Part shown: in pieces, positions 1 through 11,288 of the stretch
Numbering within the stretch: position 1 is the first letter of the stretch
Layout of the letters: each line of letters starts with the position of its first letter
Assembly (NCBI GenBank): GCA_020161755.1
Contig: JAIUOS010000017.1
Location: 22,554 to 86,553, forward strand
Direction of reading: 5' to 3'
Source of the DNA: Actinomycetota bacterium
GTDB lineage: Bacteria; Actinomycetota; Actinomycetes; Propionibacteriales; Propionibacteriaceae
Length of the DNA: 64,000 bases
Translations under genes and position numbers: made by a program
The notes under the pieces: model-generated
Seen by the model: only the letters and a program-made list of their open reading frames with translations
Told to the model about the DNA's origin: nothing
Databases searched by the model: none

Positions 1-195
1 ACCTTCCTCGACGGGGCCGGCATCCCGTGGGCCGGCCAGAACAGCGGCGAGGTGATCGTGCAGCTCGGCGGCTACGAGTCGGCGCGCGAGCTGATCCGGG
101 CGGCCGTCGCGGCGGACGTGCCGCTGCACACCATCAGCCCGGTCTCCGGACGGCTGGAGGAGACCTATCTGTCGCTCAACGAGGAGCGGGTATGA
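1..195 (+). CDS. ABC transporter ATP-binding protein, C-terminal fragment
   Basis: Only the last 64 codons are in the window, in frame from base 1 to the TGA at 193-195. The nucleotide-binding core lies outside, so the assignment rests on two things. The tail has the look of the C-terminal helper region of ABC-2 exporter ATPases (ending ...LEETYLSLNEERV), and the stop overlaps the start of an ABC-2 permease by four bases (ATGA, 192-195). That coupling is typical of an ATPase-permease pair. The substrate cannot be inferred. Confidence 0.7.
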   Translation, partial: TFLDGAGIPWAGQNSGEVIVQLGGYESARELIRAAVAADVPLHTISPVSGRLEETYLSLNEERV

Positions 196-1415
196 ACACC
201 TGGAAGCTGTCGCCGGCCGGCGTCCGTACGGTCGTCGAGCTGGAGCTGCGCCAGCGCATCCGTTCGAGGCGCTGGATCTGGGCGCTGGTCGGGTGGTTCG
301 TGGTGATCGGCGCGATCTCCGGCCTGATCATGTTCACGACCGAACGGATCCGGAGCGAGCAGGACGCCAACTTCGCCGGCGGCCCGCTGGCGTTCGGCAT
401 CATCACCTACTTCGTCCTCGGGATGGCCCTGGTGATCGCGCCGGCCTTCACCGCGACCTCGATCAACGGCGACCGCAACGCCGGCACCCTGGCCACCATC
501 CAGGCCACGCGCCTCAGCGCCCTGGAGCTCGCCACCGGCAAGCTGATCGCGGCCTGGCTGGCGGCGGCCGTGTTCCTGGTGGTGGCGCTGCCGTTCATCG
601 CCTGGTCGATGGTCTGGGGCAACATCTCGATCCTCCAGGTCGCGGCGACCTTCGCGGTGATGTTCGCCGAGGTTGCGGTCGTGTGCGCGATCGGCCTGGG
701 CTGGTCGGCGCTGATCTCGCGTCCGGCCGGTTCGACGCTGCTCACCTACTTGAGCGTGGTGTTCCTGACCGTGATCACGCTGATCGTCGTCGGCCTGCTC
801 AGCCTGGCCATCGTCCGCACCGAGCAGGTGCGGGTCTGGGGCCTGAACGACGCCGACAACAGCGCCTACCAGGAATCGCTCGACAAGTACTGGCAGGACA
901 ACCCGGACGGGTCGGACCCGCCCACGCCCCCGGTGAACAAGTGCACCTGGTACACCCGCGACCAGTCGGTCGTCCACGTGGAGCAGATCTGGTGGATCCT
1001 GGTCGGGAACCCGTTCGTGATCGTCGCGGACGCCGCGCCACTGCCGCCCGGGAGCGCGAAGAACCTCTCCGAGTACGAGGACCTGGGTTCGGACCCGCTC
1101 GCCGCCGTCCGCTGGGCGGTACGCCGGATGTCGAACGGCCCGCAGCCCGAGATCGACGAGTGCACGGCGATGTACGCCGACATGCCCGGCTACCGGGTGG
1201 ACTACGACAACGAGGGCATCCCACGCGTCTACACGACCAGCGGCACCCCGGTGAACGTCTCGCCGGTCAAGGTGCAGGCGGTCAACGTGGAGACCCCCGT
1301 CTGGCCGTGGGGCCTGGGCGTCAACGTGCTCATCGGCGCGGTGTTCTTCTGGGTGGCGGTGCGCCGGCTCGCGATCCCGTACGGGGTGCTGCCCTCGGGG
1401 ACGCGGGTGGCCTGA
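192..1415 (+). CDS. ABC-2 type exporter permease
   Basis: A 407-residue integral membrane protein starting at the ATG that overlaps the upstream ATPase stop. It has about six hydrophobic segments: near residues 29-47, 70-92, 118-143, 150-175, 180-208 and one close to the C-terminus. A soluble loop of about 170 residues rich in charged residues separates the fifth and sixth segments. The layout (short basic cytoplasmic N-terminus, first helix, helix cluster) fits ABC-2 export permeases, and the large external loop suggests an exporter or transport-coupled envelope complex. No substrate-specific motif is visible. A longer reading frame starting at base 27 is ignored because it runs through the ATPase tail. 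Confidence 0.8.
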   Translation: MNTWKLSPAGVRTVVELELRQRIRSRRWIWALVGWFVVIGAISGLIMFTTERIRSEQDANFAGGPLAFGIITYFVLGMALVIAPAFTATSINGDRNAGTLATIQATRLSALELATGKLIAAWLAAAVFLVVALPFIAWSMVWGNISILQVAATFAVMFAEVAVVCAIGLGWSALISRPAGSTLLTYLSVVFLTVITLIVVGLLSLAIVRTEQVRVWGLNDADNSAYQESLDKYWQDNPDGSDPPTPPVNKCTWYTRDQSVVHVEQIWWILVGNPFVIVADAAPLPPGSAKNLSEYEDLGSDPLAAVRWAVRRMSNGPQPEIDECTAMYADMPGYRVDYDNEGIPRVYTTSGTPVNVSPVKVQAVNVETPVWPWGLGVNVLIGAVFFWVAVRRLAIPYGVLPSGTRVA

Positions 1416-1427
1416 GCTCGCCGGCGC

Positions 1428-2117
1428 TCAGCCGCCCGAGCGGGCCACGCCCGACTCGTAGGCCACCACCACGGCCTGTACCCGGTCGCGGACGCCGAGC
1501 TTGGCCAGCACGTGCCGGACGTGGGTCTTCACCGTCGTCTCGGACAGGTACAGCGTGCCGGAGATCTCGGCGTTAGACAGCCCGCGGGCGATCAACTCGA
1601 GCACTTCGCGCTCCCGCTCGCTGAGGCTCTCCAGGCGCGGGTCGGCCACGTCGGGCTCGATCGTCGCCGGGCTGGCCGCCACGTGCGCGAGCAGCCGCCG
1701 GGTCGCCGACGGCGCGATCACGGCGTCCCCGGTGTGGACGGTGCGGATCGCGGCCAGCAGGTCGTCGGGCGGGGCGTTCTTCAGCAGGAAGCCGGACGCG
1801 CCGGCCTTGATCGCCTCGAGCAGGTACTCGTCCAGGTCGTAGGTGGTGAGCATCACCACCCGCGGGGGAGTGCTGCCGGCGGCGTCCGCGTCGTCGAGGA
1901 TGCGCCGGGTCGCCTCCAGCCCGTCCATGCCGGGCATCCGGACGTCCATCAGCACGATGTCGCACCCGGTGCGGGCCACCAGCGCGACGGCCTCGGGACC
2001 GCTGCCGGCCTGGGCGGCGACCACCATGTCGGGCTGCGCGTCGACAACCATCGCCAGGCCGGCCCGCACCAGCTGCTGGTCGTCGACCAGCACGACCCTG
2101 ATCCGCTCCTCAGGCAT
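1428..2117 (-). CDS. NarL/LuxR-family response regulator
   Basis: A 229-residue two-component regulator. The receiver domain spans about residues 7-125, with the acidic pair VDD near residue 12 and the phospho-acceptor Asp58 in LMDVRMP. A LuxR-type helix-turn-helix follows at about 165-222 (LSEREREVLELIARGLSN, then TVKTHV). Its start overlaps the 3' end of the histidine kinase gene by eight bases, so the two are almost certainly co-translated partners. The target genes are unknown. It converges on the ABC-2 permease gene with a 12-base gap. Confidence 0.9.
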   Translation of the reverse strand: MPEERIRVVLVDDQQLVRAGLAMVVDAQPDMVVAAQAGSGPEAVALVARTGCDIVLMDVRMPGMDGLEATRRILDDADAAGSTPPRVVMLTTYDLDEYLLEAIKAGASGFLLKNAPPDDLLAAIRTVHTGDAVIAPSATRRLLAHVAASPATIEPDVADPRLESLSEREREVLELIARGLSNAEISGTLYLSETTVKTHVRHVLAKLGVRDRVQAVVVAYESGVARSGG

Positions 2118-2931
2118 CGAGGACCACCCCTTCCGTCTGCGTCGCCCGCGGGATCCGGGCGCGCACCCGGAACCCCTCGTCGGTCGGCCCGGCTTCGAAC
2201 GTACCGCCCACGAGCTCGGCGCGCTCGCGCATGCCGATCAGGCCCAGCCCCAGCCCGGCCAACGGCTCCTCCGCGCCCGGCACGGCCGTGGGGACGCCGC
2301 TGCCGCCGCGGTCGGTGATGGTCAGCACCACCTCGTCGTCGGCCCAGCTCAGCGCGATGATCACCTGCGCGCCCTCGCCGGCGTGCTTGAGCACGTTGGT
2401 CAGCGCCTCCTGGCAGATCCGGTACACCGCCAACCGGGAGCCGGACGGCAGCACGCCGGCCTCGCCGACCCGGATCAGCGACACCTGCAGCCCGGTCTGC
2501 CGGGCCTGCTGCACGAGGTCCTCCAGCGGCGCCTGGTCGGGGACGGGGGAGAGCTCGGGGCCGCCGCCGGCGCGGAGCATGCCGAGGATGCGGCGCGTGT
2601 CGGCCAGCGCTGCCCGCCCGGTCTCCGCGATCGTCAGGAACGCCCGGCGGGACGCCTCGCCGTCGGCGACCACGTAGCTGCCGCCGTCGGCCTGGGCGAT
2701 CATGATCGCCAGCGAGTGCGCGATCACGTCGTGCATCTCCCGCACGATCCGGATCCGTTCGGCGGCAACGGCCATCTCGGCCGCCCGCTGCTGGGCGTCC
2801 ACGGCGTTCGCGCGGGCGTCCACGGCATGCCGGCGCTCACGCTCGGACCGGCGGTACGCCAGCCACAGCCAGACGACGCCCGCGGCGAGCGCGGCCGTCA
2901 GCACCGCCAGCAGGATCTCCATCGGGCTCAT
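2110..2931 (-). CDS. DesK/NarX-class sensor histidine kinase, short form
   Basis: A 273-residue kinase. It has one N-terminal membrane helix (about residues 4-25), a short basic coiled linker, a HisKA_3 dimerisation box with the phospho-accepting His67 in REMHDVIAHSL, and a C-terminal HATPase domain (N-box LTNVLKHAGE, G-box GLGLIGMRERAELVGG). Actinobacterial kinases of this class usually carry four to seven sensor helices. Here there is only one, so signal detection must rely on the single helix, the linker or a partner. It follows guaB3 by nine bases and overlaps its response regulator, so it probably lies in the guaB operon. Confidence 0.85.
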   Translation of the reverse strand: MSPMEILLAVLTAALAAGVVWLWLAYRRSERERRHAVDARANAVDAQQRAAEMAVAAERIRIVREMHDVIAHSLAIMIAQADGGSYVVADGEASRRAFLTIAETGRAALADTRRILGMLRAGGGPELSPVPDQAPLEDLVQQARQTGLQVSLIRVGEAGVLPSGSRLAVYRICQEALTNVLKHAGEGAQVIIALSWADDEVVLTITDRGGSGVPTAVPGAEEPLAGLGLGLIGMRERAELVGGTFEAGPTDEGFRVRARIPRATQTEGVVLDA

Positions 2932-2940
2932 CGCTCCGCC

Positions 2941-4047
2941 TCAGGAGTGGACGACGACCTCGACCCGCTGGAACTCCTTCACGTCCGTATAGCCCGTGGT
3001 GGCCAGCGCGCGGCGCAGGGCGCCGACGAGGTTCATGGTGCCGTCGGCCACGTGGGACGGCCCGAGCATGATCTCCTCGAGGCTCCCGACGCGGGAGAAC
3101 TTGACCCGCTCGCCGCGCGGCAGCGTGGCGTGCCACGCCTCCGGGCCCCAGTGGTAGCCGCGGCCCGGCGCCTCGGTGGCCCGCGCCAGCGGCGAGCCGA
3201 CCATCACCGCGTCCGCGCCGCAGGCGATCGCCTTCGCGATGTCGCCGGAGCGGCCCAGGGCGCCGTCGGCGATCACATGGACGTAGCGGCCGCCGGACTC
3301 GTCGAGGTAGTCGCGCCGGGCCTCGGCCACGTCCGCCAGCGCCGACGCCATCGGCACCTCCACGCCGAGCACGTTGCGGGTGCGCTTGGTGGCGCCGCCG
3401 CCGAAGCCCACCAGCACGCCGGCCGCACCGGTGCGCATCAGGTGCAGGGAGGCCTGGTAGGTCGCGCAGCCGCCGACGATCACCGGCACGTCGAGCTCGT
3501 AGATGAACTTCTTCAGGTTGAGCGGCTCGTCGACCGTGGAGACGTGCTCGGCCGAGACGGTGGTGCCGCGGATCACGAAGAAGTCGACGCCCGCCTTCTC
3601 CACCACGCCCGCGTACTCCGCGCAGGTCTGGGGCGACAGCGACCCGGCCACCGGCACCCCGGCGTCCCGGATCTCACGCATCCGCTCGGTGATCAGTTCG
3701 CCCTTGATGGGCTCGGCGTAGAGGTCCTGCATGCGCCGGGTGGCGGCCACCGGGTCGTCGATCCCGGCGAGTTCGGTCAGCAGCGGCTCGGGGTCGGTGT
3801 AGCGCGTCCAAAGCCCCTCGAGGTTGAGGACGCCGAGGCCGCCCATGCGTCCCATCGCGATGGCGGTGGCCGGTGACATCACCGAGTCCATTGGCGCGGC
3901 GACGATCGGGAAGTCGAAGGTGAGCGCGTCGATCTTCCACGACAGGTTCACCTCCTCGATGCCCCGGGTGCGCCGGGTGGGCACGATGGCGATGTCGTCG
4001 AAGCCGAAGACGGGCAGCGCGCGCTTGGAACGGCCGATCTCGATCAT
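2941..4047 (-). CDS. guaB3: GuaB3-family IMP dehydrogenase-related protein
   Basis: A 368-residue TIM-barrel protein of the IMPDH/GMP reductase superfamily, lacking the CBS pair seen in GuaB. It begins with the family start MIEIGRSKRALPVFGFDD and ends with EFQRVEVVV, as in actinobacterial GuaB3 proteins. At the position of the IMPDH catalytic cysteine loop it reads GFGGGATKRTR, with no cysteine. As far as I recall, mycobacterial GuaB3 also lacks it, so this looks like a family trait. The reaction is therefore uncertain. It starts 19 bases after the guaB stop and is presumably co-transcribed with it. Confidence 0.85.
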   Translation of the reverse strand: MIEIGRSKRALPVFGFDDIAIVPTRRTRGIEEVNLSWKIDALTFDFPIVAAPMDSVMSPATAIAMGRMGGLGVLNLEGLWTRYTDPEPLLTELAGIDDPVAATRRMQDLYAEPIKGELITERMREIRDAGVPVAGSLSPQTCAEYAGVVEKAGVDFFVIRGTTVSAEHVSTVDEPLNLKKFIYELDVPVIVGGCATYQASLHLMRTGAAGVLVGFGGGATKRTRNVLGVEVPMASALADVAEARRDYLDESGGRYVHVIADGALGRSGDIAKAIACGADAVMVGSPLARATEAPGRGYHWGPEAWHATLPRGERVKFSRVGSLEEIMLGPSHVADGTMNLVGALRRALATTGYTDVKEFQRVEVVVHS

Positions 4048-4066
4048 GGGTGGTGAGCTCCCTTGC

Positions 4067-5590
<1,524 letters not shown>

Positions 5591-5622
5591 TCACCTAACT
5601 GGTCCAGGGGATTGGAGTGGTC

Positions 5623-5628
5623 AGTCTA
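5623..5628 (-). promoter_or_regulatory. Candidate -10 element for the guaB operon
   Basis: The minus strand reads TAGACT, 35 bases before the guaB GTG start. This matches the actinobacterial TANNNT -10 pattern. No convincing -35 is visible. Confidence 0.4.
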
Positions 5629-5690
5629 ACGCCGGGCCGCCGGCTCCCTGTTCCCGGCCAGGAACGTCGGGCCCCGGCTGAGGCACGGAT

Positions 5691-6569
5691 TCAGCCGAGG
5701 GCGGAGAGCGCCTGCGACAGCCGGGGGTGCTCGAACTCGAAACCGGCGTCCAGAAGCCGGGCGGGACGGGCCCGCTGGCCGGACAGCAGGGCCTCGTCGA
5801 CGAACTGGCGACCGAACACGGCGCCGACCAGGCTCAGCGGCAGCGGCAACGGGGTGGGCCGGCGCAGGTAGCTGCCGAACGCGCGGGTGAACTCCAGGTT
5901 GCTGACCGGGTCGGGCGAGGTCACGTTCACCGGCCCGGTGAGGTCGGACGTGAGCAGGAACTCGGTGGCGCGGACGTGGTCGGCCAGGCTGATCCAGGAC
6001 AGGAACTGGCGTCCGGTGCCGACCCGTCCGCCCAGGCCGAGTGCGAAGACCGGCCACTGCATGCCGAGGTAGCCGCCCTCGCGGGCGATCACCTGTCCGG
6101 TGCGCAGCAGGGCGGTGGACATCGGCGAGTGGGCGGCCGCCGCCTCCCACGCGGCGACGACGTCGGCCAGGAAGCCGCGTCCGGCCGGCATGGTCTCGTC
6201 CACGATCTCGGTGCCGGTGTTGCCGTAGTAGCCGACGGCCGAGCCGTTGAGCAGGCGCTGGCAACGTCCGTCCGGGGTGAGGCTGGTGACGATGGTCAGC
6301 GTGGACGTGACGCGCGAGCGGAGGATCTCCGCCTTCCGCTCCTTCGTCCAGCGGGCCCCGGCGATCGGCGCCCCGGCGAGGTTGACGACCGCGTCCACGT
6401 CCTCGAGGCCGGGGCCGTCGATGCGGCCGGCGTCGGGGTCCCAGTGGCGCTGGTCGGACGCGGTGACCCGTCCCCGGACCAGCCGCACGACCTCGTGGCC
6501 GCCGCGGATGAGGCGCCGGGCCAGGGCAGTGCCGATCAGACCTGTGCTCCCACCGATCGCTACCCGCAT
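5691..6569 (-). CDS. TIGR01777-family SDR-like epimerase/dehydratase protein
   Basis: A 292-residue Rossmann protein. It opens with the nucleotide-binding glycine motif GGSTGLIG right after the start methionine, has the family segment VVNLAGAPIAG..RWT, and ends in a DUF1731-like C-terminal part (GQRARPARLLDAGFEFEHPRL). I chose the ATG at 6569 because the motif begins three residues in and AGGAT lies about six bases upstream. The longer frame to 6605 adds unrelated residues. Members are of the SulA/YfcH type and the substrate is unknown. Confidence 0.85.
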   Translation of the reverse strand: MRVAIGGSTGLIGTALARRLIRGGHEVVRLVRGRVTASDQRHWDPDAGRIDGPGLEDVDAVVNLAGAPIAGARWTKERKAEILRSRVTSTLTIVTSLTPDGRCQRLLNGSAVGYYGNTGTEIVDETMPAGRGFLADVVAAWEAAAAHSPMSTALLRTGQVIAREGGYLGMQWPVFALGLGGRVGTGRQFLSWISLADHVRATEFLLTSDLTGPVNVTSPDPVSNLEFTRAFGSYLRRPTPLPLPLSLVGAVFGRQFVDEALLSGQRARPARLLDAGFEFEHPRLSQALSALG

Positions 6570-6621
6570 GGGGTGATCCTGCCACTGGCGTCCAAGGTGG
6601 CGCACCCACGCGTTCCGGGGA

Positions 6622-7983
6622 TCAGTTCTGGCCGTGCCAGATGACGGTCTGGAAGGCGTTCCAGATGCAGAAGGCGATGGCGAAGCCGAACACCCAGTAG
6701 CGCTGGCGCCGGGTCAGTGGCACCAGGCCGAGGAGCGCCAGGCTCCAGGGCAGGTACCACGGGTGCAGCGCCTGCCCGAGGACGGCGATCGCCAGCGAGC
6801 CCCACGCCACCAGGCTGAGCGGACGGTCGGCGAACCGCACCCCGATCCACACCAGGACGAGCAGCAGGATCAGGGTGCTCACCCGGCCGGCCATGATCAG
6901 GAAGCCGGTGTAGGAGCCGCCGGCCTCGGCGAAGAGGATCGCGCCGCCCTTGGCCAGCAGGGCGAGCGGGGCCGGGGTGTTCGCCAGGCCCATCAGGTCC
7001 AGCCACTCCAGCCAGCCGAAGCCCAGGCCGCTGGCGAGGCTCACCGCGACGAACCCGGCCAGCGCCACGGCGGTGGCGAGCGCCGTCCGCCAGCCCAGCA
7101 GCCACAGGCGGCGGGCGAGCGGCAGGCTCACCAGGGTGGCGGCCACCGGCAGTCCGGCCACGGCGACGATCGTCAGGCCGCCCTGCTGCTTGAACGCCAT
7201 CGCCACCCCGACCAGCAGCGGGCCGACGAGGAACGCCGTCCACCACGTGCGCCGGCGCAGCACCACCCAGATCGCGGCGAGTGTGGTGGCCACCATCGGG
7301 GCGTCGTTGTGGGCGGCGCCGATGAAGTGCAGCACCAGCAGCGGGTTGAGCACGGCCAGCCAGACCGCGCCGCGGCGCGGCCGTCCGAGCAGTGCGGCGA
7401 TGCGCGGCACCAGCACCAGCATCGCGGCCACCGACAGCAGCGCGGGCACCCGCATCGCGACGACCGACCAGTACGGGTCCGCCCCGGTGGCGGCGACCAC
7501 GAGCTGGTTGAGGCGAAGGGTGAGCGGCGGGTACGCGACCCCGCTACCCGCCCACAGCGGGTCGACCAGGGCGGCGAACGGTCCGCCGGTGGTGGCCAGG
7601 CCGACGTGGTAGGGGTTGGCGCCGACGGACAGCGTCCAGCCCAGATCGGCGTACAACACGGCGTCCGGGCTGAGCACCGGCGGAACGACGAGCAGCGGCA
7701 ACGCCCACATCGCGAGCACGGTGCCGGCGTGGACGAGCGGCCGGTTCCTGGTCGGACGGACGTGCCACCAGCCCCAGGTCAGCAGGATCGTCCCGACCAC
7801 GATCAGGATGCGGTCCAGCGGCATGGCGGCCGCACGCCCGATGGCGTTCACCCAGTCGGCGGGCCAGCCGTCCGGGGAGAACGAGAACTCGGGGTGGCAG
7901 GTGCCCCAGGCCACCAGGAGCGAGCCGGCGGACCCGGCCCACGCGCCGGGTGAGCGCAGCGCTGTCACCGGACGGACGGTCAT
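6622..7983 (-). CDS. mptB: MptB-like polyprenol-phosphomannose-dependent mannosyltransferase
   Basis: A 453-residue polytopic membrane protein with around a dozen hydrophobic stretches, of the GT-C glycosyltransferase type. An acidic loop after the second or third helix ([18 protein letters not shown]) and the [14 protein letters not shown] region resemble actinobacterial MptB proteins, which extend mannan cores of lipoglycans. It starts 12 bases after the chorismate mutase stop and is probably transcribed with it. The family is fairly clear. The exact linkage made is inferred from homologues only. Confidence 0.65.
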   Translation of the reverse strand: MTVRPVTALRSPGAWAGSAGSLLVAWGTCHPEFSFSPDGWPADWVNAIGRAAAMPLDRILIVVGTILLTWGWWHVRPTRNRPLVHAGTVLAMWALPLLVVPPVLSPDAVLYADLGWTLSVGANPYHVGLATTGGPFAALVDPLWAGSGVAYPPLTLRLNQLVVAATGADPYWSVVAMRVPALLSVAAMLVLVPRIAALLGRPRRGAVWLAVLNPLLVLHFIGAAHNDAPMVATTLAAIWVVLRRRTWWTAFLVGPLLVGVAMAFKQQGGLTIVAVAGLPVAATLVSLPLARRLWLLGWRTALATAVALAGFVAVSLASGLGFGWLEWLDLMGLANTPAPLALLAKGGAILFAEAGGSYTGFLIMAGRVSTLILLLVLVWIGVRFADRPLSLVAWGSLAIAVLGQALHPWYLPWSLALLGLVPLTRRQRYWVFGFAIAFCIWNAFQTVIWHGQN

Positions 7984-7995
7984 GCGCGGCGCCGG

Positions 7996-8280
7996 TTACT
8001 CGGCGGCGATCGCCGCGTGGTGGCGGACGACCTCGGCGACCACGAACTCCAGCCACTTGGACGCGAACTCGGGATCGAGCTCGGCGCGGACGGCCAGGTC
8101 GCGCAGGCGGGCGATCTGCTGCTCCTCGCGCTCGGGGTCGGCCGGGGCCAGGCCGCGGTCCTTCTTCAGCACCCCCACCTGCTTGGTGATCTTGAACCGC
8201 TCGGCGAGCAGGCAGATGATCGCGGCGTCCAGGTTGTCGATGGAACCGCGGAGCCGTTCGAGTTCGGGGTCGCTCTGCAC
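7996..8280 (-). CDS. Chorismate mutase (AroQ class)
   Basis: A 94-residue all-helical AroQ-type enzyme that converts chorismate to prephenate for Phe/Tyr synthesis. The family pattern is clear: RGSIDNLDAAIICLLAERFKIT, then VGVLKK and ADPEREEQQIARL, with the active-site basic residues on helix 1 and on the KK turn. Start is GTG at 8280, with a TAAGCT box six bases before it, suggesting a leaderless transcript of its own even though it lies 44 bases downstream of cysE. M. tuberculosis also has a chorismate mutase next to uvrD1 (Rv0948c/Rv0949). Confidence 0.9.
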   Translation of the reverse strand: MQSDPELERLRGSIDNLDAAIICLLAERFKITKQVGVLKKDRGLAPADPEREEQQIARLRDLAVRAELDPEFASKWLEFVVAEVVRHHAAIAAE

Positions 8281-8286
8281 GCGCTC

Positions 8287-8292
8287 AGCTTA
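8287..8292 (-). promoter_or_regulatory. Leaderless-type -10 box for chorismate mutase
   Basis: TAAGCT on the minus strand, six bases before the GTG start at 8280. There is no Shine-Dalgarno sequence. This spacing would place transcription initiation at the start codon. Confidence 0.4.
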
Positions 8293-8324
8293 ACGGGCGC
8301 CGCCGGACGGCCCCCGCCCCGGAC

Positions 8325-8879
8325 TCAGGCGATGACGTCGCCGGGGGTGGTGTTCGCCGGGATGCCGGTCACCACCGAGTTGGGCGGCACGTCCTTCACC
8401 ACGAGGGCGTTCGCGCCGATCTTGGTGCCGTCCCCGATGGTGATCGGGCCGATGATCTTGGCGCCCGCGCCGAGCAGGACGCCGTTGCCGATCGTGGGGT
8501 GCCGCTTGAACCTGCCCCGGCTGCGGCCCCCGAGGGTGACCTGGTGGTACATCAGCACGTCGTCACCGATCTCGGCGGTCTCGCCGATCACCACGCCCAT
8601 GCCGTGGTCGATGAAGAACCGGCGTCCGATCACCGCGCCCGGATGGATCTCGATGCCGGTGAACCCGCGGGACCACTGCGAGAAGATCCGCGCGAGCGGG
8701 CGCAGGGCCGGGTTCTGCGTCCACATCTTGTGGCACAGCCGATGGACCCAGACCGCGTGGATCCCCGGGTACGTGAGCGCGACCAGGACCTTCGAGGTGG
8801 CCGCGGGATCCTCCCGCATGGCCGTGTCGAGGTCTTCCTGGATGCGCGCCCACGCGCGCCGGGGCAGGGTCGAGTGCAC
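8325..8879 (-). CDS. cysE: Serine O-acetyltransferase (EpsC/CysE)
   Basis: A 184-residue acetyltransferase that makes O-acetylserine from serine and acetyl-CoA, the substrate of the adjacent CysK. The left-handed beta-helix region holds hexapeptide repeats ([58 protein letters not shown]) with the catalytic His of the DHGMG motif. The length matches the short EpsC-type enzymes. It begins with GTG sharing one base with the cysK stop, so it is translationally coupled to cysK. Confidence 0.93.
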   Translation of the reverse strand: MHSTLPRRAWARIQEDLDTAMREDPAATSKVLVALTYPGIHAVWVHRLCHKMWTQNPALRPLARIFSQWSRGFTGIEIHPGAVIGRRFFIDHGMGVVIGETAEIGDDVLMYHQVTLGGRSRGRFKRHPTIGNGVLLGAGAKIIGPITIGDGTKIGANALVVKDVPPNSVVTGIPANTTPGDVIA

Positions 8880-9811
8880 TAGTCCAGTAGATCCGCGTAC
8901 AGCACCGTCGACAAGTACCGCTCGCCGAACGAGGGGATGATCACGACGATCGTCTTGCCCGCGTTCTCCTCACGGGCGGCCAGCTCGCCGGCCGCGGCCA
9001 GCGCCGCACCGGAGGAGATGCCGACCAGCAGGCCCTCCTCGCGGGCCGCGCGACGCGCCCACTCGACCGCGGTGTCGCTGTTCTGCGGCAGCACCTCGTC
9101 GATCACGTCCCGGTCGAGGATCTCGGGGATGAAGTTCGCCCCGATGCCCTGGATCTTGTGCGGCCCGGGCGCCCCGCCCGACAGCAGCGGCGACTCGGCC
9201 GGCTCGACGGCCACGATCTTCACCTCGGGCTTGCGCTCCTTGAGCACCTGGCCGACACCGGTGATGGTGCCGCCGGTGCCGACGCCGGCCACCACGTAGT
9301 CGACCGCGCCGTCGGTGTCGGCCCAGATCTCCTCGGCGGTGGTCCTGCGGTGGATGTCGGGGTTGGCCGGGTTGGCGAACTGGCGGGCCAGGATCGCGCC
9401 CGGGGTCTCCGCGGCGATCTGCTCCGAACGCGCGACCGCGCCCTTCATGCCCTCGGGGCCGGGGGTGAGGACGAGCTCGGCGCCGAACGCGCGCAGCAGG
9501 GCCCGACGCTCCTTGCTCATGGTCTCCGGCATGGTCAGGATCACGGTGTAGCCGCGCGCGGCGCCGACGAACGCCAGCGCGATGCCGGTGTTGCCGGACG
9601 TCGCCTCGACGATCGTGCCGCCGGGCTTGAGCTGCCCGGACGCCTCAGCGGCGTCGATGATCGCCACGCCGATGCGGTCCTTAACCGAATTGGCCGGGTT
9701 GTAGAACTCCAGCTTGGCCAAGACGATGGCCTTGCTGTCGCCGTAGAGGCGGTTGATCCGCACCAGTGGCGTGCGCCCGATCAGTTTGGTCGCGTCCTCG
9801 AAATACGCCAT
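8879..9811 (-). CDS. cysK: Cysteine synthase A (O-acetylserine sulfhydrylase)
   Basis: A 310-residue PLP enzyme that joins O-acetylserine and sulfide to give cysteine. The PLP lysine is Lys44 in NPANSVKDR. The substrate-binding loop TSGNTG follows at 71-76, and the phosphate-binding glycine loop GTGGTITG is further on. The C-terminus ([15 protein letters not shown]) is the family ending that docks with serine acetyltransferase, whose gene follows directly. It lies 70 bases after metY in the same direction. Confidence 0.96.
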   Translation of the reverse strand: MAYFEDATKLIGRTPLVRINRLYGDSKAIVLAKLEFYNPANSVKDRIGVAIIDAAEASGQLKPGGTIVEATSGNTGIALAFVGAARGYTVILTMPETMSKERRALLRAFGAELVLTPGPEGMKGAVARSEQIAAETPGAILARQFANPANPDIHRRTTAEEIWADTDGAVDYVVAGVGTGGTITGVGQVLKERKPEVKIVAVEPAESPLLSGGAPGPHKIQGIGANFIPEILDRDVIDEVLPQNSDTAVEWARRAAREEGLLVGISSGAALAAAGELAAREENAGKTIVVIIPSFGERYLSTVLYADLLD

Positions 9812-9881
9812 GTTCGTTGCCTTTTCCCTCGTGTTGATTCTTCTCGGTGTTCTTCTTCGGTGGTCGTGCGTCGGTCGTGCG

Positions 9882-11165
9882 TCAGGTGCGGGCCAGCGCC
9901 TGGTCCAGGTCGGCGATCAGGTCGTCCACGTACTCGATCCCGATGCTCAGCCGCACCATCTCCGGCGCCACGCCGGCCGTCACCAACTCTTCCTCGGTGA
10001 GCTGGGAGTGGGTGGTGGTGGCGTTGTGGATCGCCAGTGACTTGGCGTCCCCGATGTTCGCCAGGTGCGAGAACAGCTCGAGCGACTCGATGAAGGTCGC
10101 GCCGGCCTCGCGTCCGGCCTTCAGCCCGAACGCGAGGATGCCGCCGTAGCCGCGTCCGGTGAACACCCGGTCGGCGACCGCCTTGTACGGCGAGGAGTCC
10201 AGCCCGGGGTAGTTCACCCAGGCGACCTTGTCGTGTCCCTCGAGGTACGTCGCGACCGCGAGCGCGTTGGCGGAGTGCCGCTCCAGGCGCAGGTGCAGCG
10301 TCTCCAGGCCCTGCAGGAACAGCCACGCGTTGAACGGGGAGACCGCGGCACCGGTGTTGCGCAGCAGGACGGTGCGCGCCCGGATGATGTAGGCGGCCGG
10401 GCCGGCGGCATCGGTCCAGACGACGCCGTGGTAGGCGGCGTCCGGCTTGGTCAGGCCCGGGAACCGGTCGGAGTGCGCGGCCCAGTCGAACTTCCCGGAG
10501 TCGACGATGATGCCGCCGATGGACGTGCCGTGGCCGCCGATGTACTTGGTGGCGGCGTGGACGGCGATGTCGGCGCCGTGCTCGAACACCTTCGCCAGGA
10601 TCGGCGTGGTGACGGTGGCGTCCACGATGAACGGCAGGCCGAGGGCGTGCGCGGCGTCACTCCAGGCGTCCAGGTCGATGACGTTGATGGCCGGGTTGCC
10701 GATGGTCTCGCCGAAGACGAGCTTGGTCTTGTCGTCGACGAGCGCGGCGAGGTCTTCCGGCTTCTCCGGGTCGACGAACCGCACCTCGATGCCGTACTGG
10801 GGCAGCGTGTGCGCGAACAGCGCGTAGGTGCCGCCGTACAGGGTGGACAACGCGACGATGTTGTCGCCGGCGTAGGTGAGGTTCAGCACGGCGTACGTGA
10901 TCGCCGACGCCCCGGACGCGGTGGCGAGCGCGCCCACACCGCCCTCCAGTGCGGTCAGGCGGGACTCGAACACCGACTGGGTCGGGTTCATGATCCGGGT
11001 GTAGATGTTGCCGGGCACCTTCAACGCGAACAGGTCGGCGGCGTGCTGGGTGTCATCGAAGACGTAGGACGTGGTCTGGTAGATCGGCACCGCGCGGGCG
11101 TTGGTGGCCGAGTCGGCCTCCTCCTGGCCGGCGTGGACGCTGAGGGTGTCGGGATGGTGGGACAT
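9882..11165 (-). CDS. metY: O-acetylhomoserine sulfhydrylase (MetY type)
   Basis: A 427-residue Cys/Met-metabolism PLP enzyme. The PLP lysine is Lys207 in [18 protein letters not shown], and the characteristic N-terminus TLSVHAGQE and YTRIMNPT segment are present. The length (about 430) and the YIGGHG segment favour MetY, which makes homocysteine from O-acetylhomoserine and sulfide, over the shorter MetB or MetZ. AGGAG sits six bases before the ATG. A 123-base leader containing hairpins separates it from the poly-cysteine short ORF upstream. It is the first gene of the likely metY-cysK-cysE operon. Confidence 0.92.
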   Translation of the reverse strand: MSHHPDTLSVHAGQEEADSATNARAVPIYQTTSYVFDDTQHAADLFALKVPGNIYTRIMNPTQSVFESRLTALEGGVGALATASGASAITYAVLNLTYAGDNIVALSTLYGGTYALFAHTLPQYGIEVRFVDPEKPEDLAALVDDKTKLVFGETIGNPAINVIDLDAWSDAAHALGLPFIVDATVTTPILAKVFEHGADIAVHAATKYIGGHGTSIGGIIVDSGKFDWAAHSDRFPGLTKPDAAYHGVVWTDAAGPAAYIIRARTVLLRNTGAAVSPFNAWLFLQGLETLHLRLERHSANALAVATYLEGHDKVAWVNYPGLDSSPYKAVADRVFTGRGYGGILAFGLKAGREAGATFIESLELFSHLANIGDAKSLAIHNATTTHSQLTEEELVTAGVAPEMVRLSIGIEYVDDLIADLDQALART

Positions 11166-11186
11166 TGTCGCTCCTGGTGTGTGTTT

Positions 11187-11223
11187 GCCGGGTGTGCCAC
11201 GGACGGCTCCAGTGGTGCCCGGC
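11187..11223 (-). promoter_or_regulatory. Leader hairpin upstream of metY
   Basis: In the transcript, GCCGGG (11218-11223) pairs with CCCGGC (11187-11192) and an inner CCAC/GTGG stem forms around an 11-base loop. The hairpin ends about ten bases before the metY ribosome site. The strand forming its 3' side (11192-11198, GGCACAC) is also complementary to the poly-cysteine codons of the leader ORF (GTGTGCC, 11317-11323), so two alternative folds are possible. A second small hairpin (GATCC/GGATC) lies at 11238-11253. No U-run follows either one. Confidence 0.4.
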
Positions 11224-11288
11224 TGGCATGGGTGAACGATCCGCGAAGGGATCTGAGGAAACTGCTGTCGGGGATTTCGGGCGCGAGA

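Noticed and set aside
3340..3430. Loss of the catalytic Cys in GuaB3 as a mutation specific to this strain.
   Set aside because: As far as I recall, mycobacterial GuaB3 also lacks this Cys, so it is likely a family trait.
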